NCBI RefSeq assembly: GCF_000502835.1
Contig: NZ_AYVL01000004.1
Location: 414,236 to 476,948 of the forward strand
Length of the DNA: 62,713 nucleotides
From: Mesorhizobium sp. LSJC280B00
GTDB taxonomy: Bacteria > Pseudomonadota > Alphaproteobacteria > Rhizobiales > Rhizobiaceae
Reading direction: 5' to 3'
Part shown: positions 24,553-33,474 of the stretch, in pieces
Position numbering within the stretch: the first letter of the stretch is position 1
How the letters are laid out: each line of letters begins with the position of its first letter
Made by a program: the position numbers and the translations under genes
The notes under the pieces: model-generated
What the model saw: the letters and a program-made list of their open reading frames with translations, nothing else
Told to the model about the DNA's origin: nothing
Databases searched by the model: none

Positions 24553-25517
24553 GCGCCTTCCTCGCCCGCAACCGGCTCATCGTGCTTGCCTATGCCGGCA
24601 TGGTCGTGCTGCTCCTGGTCACGGCGCTGTTCTCGCCGGGCTTCCTGTCGGTCTCCAACATGCGCTCCACCGTCGTGCTGGCCGCCTTCGTCGGCATCGT
24701 CGCGCTCGGCCAGACCTTCGTCATCATCGGCGGCGGCATCGACCTGTCGGTGCCATGGGTGCTCAATTCGGCGGCAATTGTCATGGCGTTGCTGTGCGGC
24801 GGCCAGGACCTGCCGCTGGTCTGGGTCATGCCGCTGCTGCTCGCCGGCGGCGCCTTCATCGGGCTGATCAACGGCGTCGGCGTCGCCCAGTTCGGCGTGC
24901 CGCCAATCATCATGACACTGGCCACCAACGTCATCCTGCAAGGCTTGATCCTGGTGCTGACCGGCGGTTCGCCGACGCCTTCGGCGCCGGCCTTGATCCA
25001 ATACCTTTCGGTAGGTCGCATCGGCGCCTTCCCGGTCATCGCGCTGATCTGGCTTGCGCTGACGCTGGTGGCGACGCTGCTGCTCTCCAAGGCAGCGTTC
25101 GGCCGCCATCTCTATGCGCTCGGCACCAGCGCCACCGTCGCAGAATTCTCCGGTGTGCCAACGGCGCGCACCACCATCCTGACCTATGTGATTTCCGGCC
25201 TCACCGCCGCCTTCGCCGGTATGTTGCTCACCGGCTATTCCGGCCAGGCCTATCTCGGCATGGGCGACGCCTATCTGTTCACCTCGATCGCGGCGGTCGC
25301 CATCGGCGGCGCCTCGATCCTCGGCGGCAGCGGCCACTATCTCGGCACCGTCGCCGGCGCCATGGTGCTCACCATCCTCACCGGCCTGTTGCCGGCGCTG
25401 AACCTGTCGAGCGGTGCGCTGCTCATCGTCTATGGCGCGGTGATCCTGCTCACCGTATCGATCGGCAGCGAGACCTTCGCCGGTCTCGGCGGCAAGATGC
25501 GCAGAAAGGAGAGCTGA
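24549..25517 (+). CDS. CUT2 sugar ABC transporter, permease 2
   Basis: A 322-residue inner-membrane permease of the same family as its neighbour. GGGIDLSVPWVLNSAAIVM near residue 60 is the family motif, here with VPW in place of VGS. The coupling loop contains GRHLYALGTSATVAEFSGV. The ATGA overlap with permease 1 indicates translational coupling. The lactonase gene follows 2 bp later in the same operon. Confidence 0.92.
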   Translation: MSAFLARNRLIVLAYAGMVVLLLVTALFSPGFLSVSNMRSTVVLAAFVGIVALGQTFVIIGGGIDLSVPWVLNSAAIVMALLCGGQDLPLVWVMPLLLAGGAFIGLINGVGVAQFGVPPIIMTLATNVILQGLILVLTGGSPTPSAPALIQYLSVGRIGAFPVIALIWLALTLVATLLLSKAAFGRHLYALGTSATVAEFSGVPTARTTILTYVISGLTAAFAGMLLTGYSGQAYLGMGDAYLFTSIAAVAIGGASILGGSGHYLGTVAGAMVLTILTGLLPALNLSSGALLIVYGAVILLTVSIGSETFAGLGGKMRRKES

Positions 25518-25519
25518 CC

Positions 25520-26401
25520 ATGGTCGAAATCATCTGTGTCGTCGATGCTAGGGCCGAGCTCGGCGAAGGCACGCTCTGGGACCCGAAGGCCGGCGTGCTG
25601 TGGTGGATCGACATCTGGAAGAAGCTGATCCATCGCTACGATCCATCGAACGGCAAGGACGAGGTCTTCGAGACGCCGGAATATCTCGGCTGCCTTGGCC
25701 TGCGCGAGAAGGGCGGCCTGGTGCTGACCATGACAAACGGCTTCCATTTCTTCGACCCGGCAACCGGCAAGTTCGAGGCGATCGTCGACCCGGAAGCACA
25801 TATGCCGAAGACCCGCTTCAACGACGGCAAGCCGGACCGCCAGGGCCGTTTCTGGTCGGGTTCGATGTTCGAGGTACCGGGCCAGCCGATCGAATTCATC
25901 GGCGCGCTCTACCGGCTCGATCCAGACCTTTCGGTCCACAAGATGATCGACGGCATCGGCTGCTCCAACGGGCTGGCCTGGAGCCCGGATTCAAAGACCA
26001 TGTATTTCTCCGACAGCCATGCCGGCGCGGTGTGGGCCTATGATTTCGATGCCGCCACCGGCGAGATCGAGAACCGGCGTACCTTCATCGACATGACGGT
26101 GACCGGCGGCGTCGCCGATGGCGCCACCGTCGATGCGGAAGGCTGCTACTGGGTGACGATCCCGGTGACCGGCAAGGTCTGTCGCTACGATCCGGACGGC
26201 GAGCTGATGCAGACCGTGCTGCTGCCGACCGACCTGCCGACCTGCTGCGAGTTCGGTGGCAAGGACCTCGACATCCTCTACGTCACCTCGGCCGTGCTCC
26301 GGCGTCCGGCCAGTCACTTCGTCCGCCAGAAGAATCCGGGCGGACTGTTCGCGCTCGACGTCGGCGTCAAGGGCCTGACCTTGCCAGCGTTCAACGGCTG
26401 A
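25520..26401 (+). CDS. SMP-30/gluconolactonase-family lactonase
   Basis: A 293-residue six-bladed beta-propeller lactonase. Metal-site residues of the family are visible: Glu16 in LGEGTLWD, the Asn in RFNDGKPDRQGRFW, the Asn in CSNGLAWSPD, and the Asp near VADGATVDAEG. It should hydrolyse an aldonolactone made by one of the SDRs to the open acid, which the enolase-family dehydratases could then use. Cytosolic, since there is no signal peptide. Last gene of the tandem-SBP transporter operon, starting 2 bp after permease 2. The ATG at 25520 gives the standard N-terminus. Confidence 0.93.
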   Translation: MVEIICVVDARAELGEGTLWDPKAGVLWWIDIWKKLIHRYDPSNGKDEVFETPEYLGCLGLREKGGLVLTMTNGFHFFDPATGKFEAIVDPEAHMPKTRFNDGKPDRQGRFWSGSMFEVPGQPIEFIGALYRLDPDLSVHKMIDGIGCSNGLAWSPDSKTMYFSDSHAGAVWAYDFDAATGEIENRRTFIDMTVTGGVADGATVDAEGCYWVTIPVTGKVCRYDPDGELMQTVLLPTDLPTCCEFGGKDLDILYVTSAVLRRPASHFVRQKNPGGLFALDVGVKGLTLPAFNG

Positions 26402-26429
26402 CCCGCTTTGGCTAAACAGCCGGCATGAC

Positions 26430-26735
26430 CAGCGGTGTCTCGACTTTGCGTATCCAGATAGCCTGCATAGAGCGATAGCGGCCAGCACAGCGCGAAGTAG
26501 ATGATCGACACCGTGCCGAACGCCACGACCGGCTGAAAGTCACGGTGTTGACCTGTGTGGCGGCGCCGGCAAGCTCGGTCAGCCCGATCAGCTCTCGTCT
26601 TGACGATCTGCACCATGAAGCCGACGGTCGGTGGCAGCATCAGCCGCACCGCTTGCGGGACGATCACCAGCCGCAACGTGCGCGTGAAGCGAAAACCGAG
26701 CGCCGTGGCTGCTTCCCACTGGGCTTTGGGCGGAA
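26430..26735 (-). pseudogene. Amino-acid ABC permease remnant (HisM/GlnP type)
   Basis: The minus strand encodes the conserved coupling region QWEAATALGFRFTRTLRLVI, then VPQAVRLMLPPTVGFMVQIVK. After a frame switch it gives LIGLTELAGAATQVNTVT, and after another switch FQPVVAFGTVSIIYFALCWP and a C-terminal tail. Two indels break the frame and the N-terminal half is missing. The family call is firm because these motifs are characteristic of polar amino-acid permeases. It abuts the LysR remnant on the opposite strand. Confidence 0.75.
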
Positions 26736-26741
26736 GATTTC

Positions 26742-27650
26742 GCCGAAGAACTACAAGCAGCTTGAGGCGTTCCGGGCTGTGATGGAGGCGGGAACCGTGA
26801 CCGGCGCAAGTGAGCATTTGCATATCGCCTAGCCATCGGTCAGCGCGCACATCTCCAACCTTGAACACGCGTTGAAGATTCAGCTGTTCATACGGCGTGC
26901 GGGTCGCCTGGTCCCAACCGCAGAAGCGATGCTGCTCAACGAGGAGGTTGGCCAGATCGTCAAGGGTATGCCTCGGATTCGCCGCTTGGCGGACGACATT
27001 ACGCAGCTCGAGGCCGGCGGCCTCGCCATCGGCGTCTATCCAGCTCTTGCAAGTATCGTCCTGCCGCGTTTTCTCAGGGATTTTGCCGGCCGCCATCCGA
27101 AGGCTCGGATGGGCATTTTGCCCAACGCCTCACCGAGGATTGCCGAATTGACCGCTGGACGGCAGATTGACGTTGGCCTCATCCAGGCGCCGGTGGTCGA
27201 CACCGCGATCAGCTGCGATCTGATCTTCGAAGCCGAATGCGTCTGTGTGGCGCCGCTCGACCATGCCTTTGCCAACGAAGCTGTCATCGACCCACCCCAC
27301 CTCGCAGAGCAGGCATTCATCGCCTTGGGACGAGACGATCGTACCAGGCAGGATATTGACCGCGCGCTCGTCGATGCGGGCATTTCCATCGACTGCCGTT
27401 TTGAAACCCCTTTCGCCGACACAGCTTGCGCGCTCGTCGCACAAGGCCTGGGAGTTTCGATCGTCGATCCGTTTTCTGCAGCCCGGTGGGAAGGCCAACT
27501 TGCCATCCACCTTTCGCTGCTCGACTTCCCTGTCACATCTACATGACACGCAACCGCACGCAGGTGTCGACGATGCTGCAGCAGGTATTCGAGCGGGAAT
27601 TCCGAACCGCCCTTGAGGACAACCTAAGTGGTAATGTGAGGCTGCTTTAG
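26742..27650 (+). pseudogene. LysR-family regulator, inactivated
   Basis: The frame NYKQLEAFRAVMEAGTVTGA begins a LysR winged-helix domain. It is interrupted by a TAG at 26830-26832, just where the family has the Gln of the HIAQPSVSAHI helix (a single CAG-to-TAG change), and then continues in the same frame to 27546. The expected start codon is AAG. After 27535 the C-terminal homology continues in another frame (about 27536-27650). There are therefore three lesions. The effector domain (about 26950-27540) is otherwise well preserved, suggesting recent loss. It may once have regulated the neighbouring amino-acid permease. Confidence 0.8.
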
Positions 27651-27702
27651 CAGAAGCGAGGCGACGCCTGGGTCGGCTAGCGACAGAGCGGGTTCGGCAC
27701 AA

Positions 27703-28797
27703 TCACTGGATCATGAAGCGCGAGCTGAACGGCAGGCTCGCCGCTCCCACGGCCTTCGGGCTGATGGTGACCCGCGCCGGCAACGCTTCGATGGTGACGA
27801 ATTCGCGGTTGATGTCGGCGCACAACGCCTTGGCGATTTTCCGCGGCGCATAGCTGGACAGGACGACCGTCCTGAACTCAACAAACTGGGTCAGCGCCGA
27901 AATCGACGCTTTCAGGCGATTGGAGCATTCCCCCAGCCATTCGCTGTAGGCCTCTCCGAGATCAGGCCACTCCGGGTTGCTGCTCCAGATGATTTGGGAC
28001 GGGCGCCCGCGCCTGGTCAGTTCGCTCTCCAGGCGCACAAGGCCATGATCGAAGCTTGCGCTGGAGTTTCCCTTGTAGATCTGGTGATTGAGGATAAGCC
28101 TGCTTTGTAGTCTCGCGCCGAGATAGAAGAACAAATAGTCGTTCAGCGGCTTTGCGACGCCGAACATGCTCTCGCCGCCGGCTGCCGCGGTGATGTCGTT
28201 CTGCACGAAAACCGGCAGCTTGCTCTGCTCTTCGATCTCGCCTTGCAGAGCCTTCAAGGAGGTGCTCGATCCGTTGCGGATTGCAGCCATGGCGTCGACT
28301 TCGTCGGGAACAGCCAGCCCGATGCCGGCGACCCGGCCGCGCGCCTCGATCGGCAGGCTCGTCATGGCCTGCCCGATCGCTCCCAGCAAATCGCTGCTTT
28401 GCGGAAAGGGATTGGCTTCATCCGCCGGCAGCTGCTTGTGGAAGCGCACGGTGCCGATGAAGTCGATGAGCGCGATGTCGATCCTGCGCCGGCTGAAGCC
28501 GACGCCGACCGCATAGGCGCCCTCCGGATTGAGCGAAAGCGGGATGGTGGGCGGCCCGACGCGGCCGCGCTGCGCCTCGCCCTGCGAGACCAGGCCTTCC
28601 TGCTCGAGCGAGCGGACGATGACCGAGGCCGTCTGCGCCGACAGGCCGGTCTTCTCGCCGATTTCCATCCGCGAAATGCCTTCGTTCTGAAGCAGCAACG
28701 ATAGCACCAGCCGCTCATTGTAGCTGCGGACGCTCAACGCATTCAGCCCGCTCGCACGATCCGCGATGCGCAAGGGATTGGGTGGTGCGAATCTCAT
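27703..28797 (-). CDS. ROK-family transcriptional regulator
   Basis: A 364-residue regulator. A winged helix-turn-helix at about 28-75 (SRMEIGEKTGLSAQTASVIV) is followed by a ROK domain (GVGFSRRRIDIALIDFIG, GIGLAVPDEVD, VFVQNDITAAAGGE). Kinase residues are not evident, so it is a sensor rather than a kinase. The ATG at 28797 is preferred; a TTG at 28806 is possible, and neither has a strong ribosome-binding site. It lies downstream of the SGNH hydrolase gene on the same strand, 57 bp away. The inverted repeat at 29593-29611 between the hydrolase and the transporter operon is the natural candidate operator. Confidence 0.88.
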   Translation of the reverse strand: MRFAPPNPLRIADRASGLNALSVRSYNERLVLSLLLQNEGISRMEIGEKTGLSAQTASVIVRSLEQEGLVSQGEAQRGRVGPPTIPLSLNPEGAYAVGVGFSRRRIDIALIDFIGTVRFHKQLPADEANPFPQSSDLLGAIGQAMTSLPIEARGRVAGIGLAVPDEVDAMAAIRNGSSTSLKALQGEIEEQSKLPVFVQNDITAAAGGESMFGVAKPLNDYLFFYLGARLQSRLILNHQIYKGNSSASFDHGLVRLESELTRRGRPSQIIWSSNPEWPDLGEAYSEWLGECSNRLKASISALTQFVEFRTVVLSSYAPRKIAKALCADINREFVTIEALPARVTISPKAVGAASLPFSSRFMIQ

Positions 28798-28854
28798 GTC
28801 AGGCAAGGGTCGCCCCGTCGGTAAGAGCGCGTTGCCTGGCAGCGGTTTGGTTGC

Positions 28855-29505
28855 TCATGTCGAGCGGCTCCAGCCGATGGCGTCGACCGCGCGGGCCAGC
28901 TCCGTGCCCAGCAATCTGTGGGCTTCGGCATCGATGTGAAACCCGTCCGCTTCGCTGCAGGATACCACCGAGCCGGCATCGAAAAAGTGCAGTTCGAGCG
29001 AGTCCGCCAGAACCTCGAACTCGAGCGCCAGCAGGCGCGATTTCTCCGGCGCGCCGGCGAAGATGGACTTCCATTCCTTGACGTCGTCCTGCATCGGCGG
29101 CGGCGCCACGATCATGATTTCGGGCGTGGTGCCGCCCGGACCTGGCGCCAGCTCCTTGATGTCGTAAACGAGGCAGCCGATCCCCATCGCCACTTCCGAC
29201 GGCGGCTTGTTGAAGCGGATCTTCAGGTCGTTAGTGCCGAGCATGATGATGACGAGGTCGAGCGTCGCATGGCTCTGCAGGCAAGGGCGAAGATAGGTTC
29301 GGCCGTTCTTGTGTGCTCCCTCGATCGGATCGTCATGGACGGTGGTGCGACCGCTCAATCCTTCCTCGATGACATACCAATCGGCCCCCAGCTGTGCACG
29401 CAGTATCCCCGGCCAACGCTCATCGGGACCATAGCGCTCGAGCGGCCCCCTGCCGGGGATCTGGCCGTGCGTGTTGGAGTCGCCGTAGCACAATACTGAT
29501 CGCAT
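28855..29505 (-). CDS. SGNH/GDSL acyl-ester hydrolase (MsAcT-like), paralogue 1
   Basis: A 216-residue SGNH hydrolase. Block I has the nucleophile Ser in LCYGDSNTHG, block III the Asn in IMLGTNDLK, and block V the Asp/His pair in SEADGFHID. The spacing and the segments YVIEEGLSGRTT and PPPM resemble the arylesterase/perhydrolase group typified by MsAcT. No signal peptide, so cytosolic. The ATG at 29505 was chosen because block I starts there; the longer frame adds a basic leader. It is divergent from a CUT2 operon that ends in a second, closer MsAcT homologue, suggesting de-acylation of an imported compound (inference). Confidence 0.9.
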   Translation of the reverse strand: MRSVLCYGDSNTHGQIPGRGPLERYGPDERWPGILRAQLGADWYVIEEGLSGRTTVHDDPIEGAHKNGRTYLRPCLQSHATLDLVIIMLGTNDLKIRFNKPPSEVAMGIGCLVYDIKELAPGPGGTTPEIMIVAPPPMQDDVKEWKSIFAGAPEKSRLLALEFEVLADSLELHFFDAGSVVSCSEADGFHIDAEAHRLLGTELARAVDAIGWSRST

Positions 29506-29592
29506 GTTTTTCCCGCCGGGACTGACAGCGCGCCGAAGCCGGCGAGCGCCATTCATGATGGATAGAGGAGCGGTGAAAGGCAAGCAATGGAA

Positions 29593-29621
29593 TAGTCATT
29601 CAACATGACTAACTATTGACA
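29593..29621. promoter_or_regulatory. Putative ROK operator and promoter
   Basis: TAGTCAT (29593-29599) and ATGACTA (29605-29611) form a perfect 7-bp inverted repeat with 5 bp between. An outer pair, AATAGT (29591-29596) and ACTATT (29612-29617), is nested with it. TTGACA (29616-29621) follows on the plus strand as the -35 of the transporter operon; the -10 17 bp later (TTCTAA) is weak. The site lies between two divergent transcription units. Confidence 0.55.
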
Positions 29622-29827
29622 GGCCGAATCCGCTGTGCTTCTAAAGTGCCCGGAGGAGTTCTCAACCGTCATCATCGTCCAGCCCAGGTTGGACCTCGAC
29701 ACGCATGTGTTCGGGGGCGGGAGAATTGCGTGCATCGGTCGGTTTGCGACGACGAGCGTGCATTGGGAGAGCGTCTCGCGGCCGTACGCATTCGTACGGC
29801 CGGGGCAACCACAAGGAGGAGAATTCA

Positions 29828-30907
29828 ATGTTAGGATTGCTGAAAACCGTCAGTCTGGGAGTGCTCGTTGTATCAGCGCTTGCCGTAACATCCCTGGCGC
29901 ATGCGGAAGATGTCAAGCTGATGGACGGCGTCGCGCCGCGCCCCGACGACACGCGCATGACCGCGGCCGGTGCGTTCAAGAAGGACCCGCCCTGGGTCAT
30001 CGGAATGAGCGACTTCGGCGTCAACGCAAACACCTGGACCGTGCAGGTGGCGCACGAGGCGGAAAATGCCGCAGCAAAGGACAAGCGCATCTCGAAGTTC
30101 ATCCTGCTCGATGCCGGCTTCGACCAGAAGAAGCAGGTGGCCGATATCGAGGATCTGATCGCGCAACATGTCGACGCGATCATCGTTCAGCCGGTGACCA
30201 GCACATCGGCCAACGCCAGCATCGCCAAGGCGGTCGCCGCCGGCATCCCCGTCATTCTTCATACCGGCCGCATCGATTCCGATGCCTACACCACGGAAAT
30301 CCAGGGCGGCGCCGAACATTTCGGCAAGGTGATGGGCGACTGGCTGGTGAAGACCGTCGGCGACAACGGCAAGATCTGGGTCCTGCGTGGCCTGGCCGGC
30401 CATCCGGAAGACACTAACCGCTACAACGGCCTCTTGGAATCGCTCAAGGGCACGCATGTGCAGATCACCGCCGAGGAGCATGGCGACTGGCAGTACGACA
30501 AGGCCAAGAAGCTGTGCGAGACACTCTATCTGAACAATCCGCAGGTCGACGGCATCTGGTCGTCCGGCGCCGACATGACACGCGCCTGCGTCGACGTCTT
30601 CAAGCAGTTCGGCACGCCCATTCCACCGATTTCGGGCGAGGGCAACAATGGCTATTTCGGCCAGTGGATCACGGACGGATTCAAGTCGATCTCTCCCGAA
30701 TACAGCCCCGCCCAGGGCGCCGCCGGCGTGCGCGCCGCTGCTGCGCTGCTTGAGGGTCAGCAGCTCTACAAGCGCTATGTCTACAACCCCGACGGCTGGG
30801 ACAAGGACAAGGCTGCCAAATACTATCGCGACGATTTGACGGCCAATGTCTGGTGGCCGAGCGAACTGCCGGAGGACAAGCTCAAGGAATATTACGGCAA
30901 GAAGTGA
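29828..30907 (+). CDS. CUT2 sugar ABC transporter, periplasmic binding protein
   Basis: A 359-residue binding protein with a signal peptide ending AHA|ED (residue 26). The mature protein shows Peripla_BP_4 features (PPWVIGMSDFGVNANTW, VDAIIVQPVTSTSANAS, VDGIWSSGADMTRACVDVF). It is longer and Trp-richer than ribose-binding proteins, which could suit a bulkier ligand. The ATG at 29828 follows AAGGAGG; the longer upstream frame is not a signal peptide. First gene of the operon SBP, ATPase, permease, permease, SGNH hydrolase. Confidence 0.92.
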   Translation: MLGLLKTVSLGVLVVSALAVTSLAHAEDVKLMDGVAPRPDDTRMTAAGAFKKDPPWVIGMSDFGVNANTWTVQVAHEAENAAAKDKRISKFILLDAGFDQKKQVADIEDLIAQHVDAIIVQPVTSTSANASIAKAVAAGIPVILHTGRIDSDAYTTEIQGGAEHFGKVMGDWLVKTVGDNGKIWVLRGLAGHPEDTNRYNGLLESLKGTHVQITAEEHGDWQYDKAKKLCETLYLNNPQVDGIWSSGADMTRACVDVFKQFGTPIPPISGEGNNGYFGQWITDGFKSISPEYSPAQGAAGVRAAAALLEGQQLYKRYVYNPDGWDKDKAAKYYRDDLTANVWWPSELPEDKLKEYYGKK

Positions 30908-30921
30908 CGGCGCCGTGGCTG

Positions 30922-30947
30922 GCGGGGAGTGGACAAGCATTCCCCGC
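30922..30947 (+). other. Intercistronic hairpin after binding-protein gene
   Basis: GCGGGGA (30922-30928) pairs with TCCCCGC (30941-30947) over a 12-nt loop, 14 nt after the stop codon, with no U-tract. It contains the GTG at 30929, which argues that the ATPase starts further downstream. Confidence 0.6.
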
Positions 30948-30988
30948 AGGCCGTTCCATCTGTCGAATCCGGTTCGTTCGAGGGTTTC

Positions 30989-32500
30989 GTGACCAATCTT
31001 ATCGAGATGTCCCACATTTCGAAGGCGTTCGGAGGGAGCAAGGCGCTCCACTCCGTTTCCCTCGATCTGAAGGCGGGCAGCGTCCACGCCCTGATGGGGG
31101 AGAACGGCGCCGGGAAATCGACGCTCATGAAGATCCTGGCGGGCGTGCATCAGCCCGATTCCGGCGAAATCTTCATGAACGGGGAAAAGCTCGATCTGAA
31201 GTCGCCGCGCGACGCGCTGGATGCCGGCATTTCGACCGTTTTCCAGGAGCACTCGCTGCTGCCCAATCTGTCGATCGCAGAGAACATGTTTCTCGGCCGG
31301 GAGCCGACGACCCGGTTCGGCTCGATCGACTATCCCGAGATGAGCAGCCAGACCGCCAAGGCGCTTGGCGAACTCGGCCTCACCCTCGACCCATCACAAC
31401 TCGTCTCCAACCTGACGATCGCCGAGCGGCAATTCGTCGAGATCGCGCATTGCATCCAGGCGGACGCCAGCGTGCTCATCCTGGACGAGCCGACGGCGGC
31501 GCTGAACGCGGCCGACGTCGATGTGCTCAACCGCAACATCCGCCGGCTGCGCGATAAGGGAAAGGCTGTTGTCTACATCTCGCATCGCATGGAGGAGATC
31601 TTCGAGCTGTGCGACACGGTCACGGTGCTGAAGGACGGCGCGCTGGTCGGCACCAGGGTGGTATCCGAGATCACCACCGACGAACTCATCGCCATGATGG
31701 TCGGACGCGAACTCCAGGACCTTTTTCCCGATCGCACGGGCGACAAGGGCGACGAGATCCTGCGCGCCGAAAACCTCAGGATCACCGAGACATCGCAGCC
31801 GCTGTCGCTGACTTTGCACAAGGGTGAGATCGTCGCTTTGGCAGGGCTGGAGGGGCAGGGCCAGCAGCGCTTCCTGAGATCGCTAATCGGCCGCTACCAT
31901 CCCTTTGCCGGGACGATTTCCATCAACGGCAAAGCGCTCAAGATGCCGCTCTCGACATCATCAGGCGTTCGCCATTTGCAGCAACTGAAGGTCGGCTTCG
32001 TTCCCGAGGACCGCAAGGAAGAGGGGCTCTTTCTCGCCCTGCCGATCGCCCACAACATTGCCATCGGATTGCATTCGAGGCGATCCGAACTTGCGTCGGC
32101 GCGATCCTATCGAAGCGTTATCGCCCGCTTGATGGAGGTCATGAACATCAAGGCGGTAGGTCCATCCGCTCCGCTCGCCTCCCTATCGGGCGGCAACCAG
32201 CAAAAGGTTCTGCTCGGCCGCTACCTCGCCGCGGATCTCGATCTTCTGCTGGTGGAGGAGCCGACCCGCGGCGTCGACATCGGCGCCAAGTCGGAGATCT
32301 ACCACCTGCTGCGCGACTTCACCCGCAAGGGCGGCGCGGTGCTGGTGTTGTCGCGCGAGACGATCGAGTTGATTGGGCTCTGCGACCGCATCTACGTCGT
32401 CCACCACGACACCATCGTTGCCGAAATGCCGGCGGCGCAGGCGACGGAACACAAGATCCTCGACGCGGCCCTGATGGGCGGCTCCACGCGCCAGCATTAG
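30989..32500 (+). CDS. CUT2 sugar ABC transporter, ATP-binding protein
   Basis: A 503-residue double-domain ATPase. Domain 1: Walker A GENGAGKST, Walker B LILDEPTAALNAA and H-loop YISHRMEE. Domain 2: degenerate Walker A (GLEGQGQQR), signature LSGGNQQK, Walker B LLVEEPTRGVD, with Glu in place of the usual Asp. The GTG at 30989 has GAGGG upstream and lies outside the hairpin; a GTG at 30929 would lengthen the protein by 20 residues and sits in the hairpin; an ATG at 31007 is a third option. Partner of the two permeases encoded next. Confidence 0.92.
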   Translation: MTNLIEMSHISKAFGGSKALHSVSLDLKAGSVHALMGENGAGKSTLMKILAGVHQPDSGEIFMNGEKLDLKSPRDALDAGISTVFQEHSLLPNLSIAENMFLGREPTTRFGSIDYPEMSSQTAKALGELGLTLDPSQLVSNLTIAERQFVEIAHCIQADASVLILDEPTAALNAADVDVLNRNIRRLRDKGKAVVYISHRMEEIFELCDTVTVLKDGALVGTRVVSEITTDELIAMMVGRELQDLFPDRTGDKGDEILRAENLRITETSQPLSLTLHKGEIVALAGLEGQGQQRFLRSLIGRYHPFAGTISINGKALKMPLSTSSGVRHLQQLKVGFVPEDRKEEGLFLALPIAHNIAIGLHSRRSELASARSYRSVIARLMEVMNIKAVGPSAPLASLSGGNQQKVLLGRYLAADLDLLLVEEPTRGVDIGAKSEIYHLLRDFTRKGGAVLVLSRETIELIGLCDRIYVVHHDTIVAEMPAAQATEHKILDAALMGGSTRQH

Positions 32501-32508
32501 GGGCTTCC

Positions 32509-33471
32509 ATGTATCATTCGCTGTTCAACATCCTGAGTGGCCGGAACACACGACAGGGCCTGTGGGGCCTGCCGCTGCTGGTCGCCTTGCTCATTTCGCT
32601 GTGGCTGACCGTCGAGACGACACAGTTCGCCACGGCCGAAAACCTTTTCAACCTGGTTGCCCAGGCGATGCCGCTGATCATCGCGGCGCTCGGACAGCTC
32701 ATCGTCGTGCTGATCGGCGGGCTCGACCTGTCGGTCGGCTCGGTCATCAGCTTCACGACGGCGGTGCTGGCGCTGGACCAGCCGGCGATCGTGCTGATCC
32801 CGGCGGTCTTTCTGCTGGCCGCGTTCATCGGGTTGATCAACGGCCTGGCGATCACCAGCTTCAACGTCCATCCGATCATCGCGACGCTGTCGACGCAGTA
32901 TATCGTGCTCGGCATAACGCGCATCTTGCGTCCTGTCTCCGGCGGCAGCGTGCCGGAGATCGTCATCGCTGCCGTTTCCGGCAGTTTCCTCGGCATTCCC
33001 TATCCGGTTTTCTGGGGGATCGTCGTGATCCTGGTGGGCTGGAAACTGCTCTACGGATCGCGGTACGGGCTGCACCTGTTTGCGATCGGCGGCGGCATCG
33101 CGTCCGGTGCCGAGAGTGCGGCCCGCAACTTCGGCGTCTCCGACCGTCGCAACATCATCCTCGCCTATGTGGTCTGCTCCTGTTTCGCGGCCGTTGCCGG
33201 TGTCTTCCTGGCCGGGCGCATCGTGTCGGGCGATCCGAATGTCGGGCTGCTTTTCGAGCTCGACACCGTCACCGCCGTAGCCCTCGGAGGCACCCAGCTT
33301 TCCGGCGGCATCGGCAGCCTGCACGGCACGGTGATCGGCGCGCTGGTGATGGCGCTGCTGGCCAACGGCATGAACCTTGCCAACGTCTCGCCCTTTGTCC
33401 AGACCGCGATCAAGGGCGGCATCCTGCTGGCGGTGGTCGGGCTGCAATCCCGCAAGAAAATGGGGCTCTGA
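32509..33471 (+). CDS. CUT2 sugar ABC transporter, permease 1
   Basis: A 320-residue inner-membrane BPD_transp_2 permease: about nine hydrophobic helices, the family motif GGLDLSVGSVISFTTAVL near residue 68, and a coupling loop GLHLFAIGGGIASGAESAA near 190. It starts 8 bp after the ATPase gene and ends 3 bp before permease 2, so the genes are tightly coupled. With permease 2 it would form the membrane channel. Confidence 0.93.
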   Translation: MYHSLFNILSGRNTRQGLWGLPLLVALLISLWLTVETTQFATAENLFNLVAQAMPLIIAALGQLIVVLIGGLDLSVGSVISFTTAVLALDQPAIVLIPAVFLLAAFIGLINGLAITSFNVHPIIATLSTQYIVLGITRILRPVSGGSVPEIVIAAVSGSFLGIPYPVFWGIVVILVGWKLLYGSRYGLHLFAIGGGIASGAESAARNFGVSDRRNIILAYVVCSCFAAVAGVFLAGRIVSGDPNVGLLFELDTVTAVALGGTQLSGGIGSLHGTVIGALVMALLANGMNLANVSPFVQTAIKGGILLAVVGLQSRKKMGL

Positions 33472-33474
33472 GCG

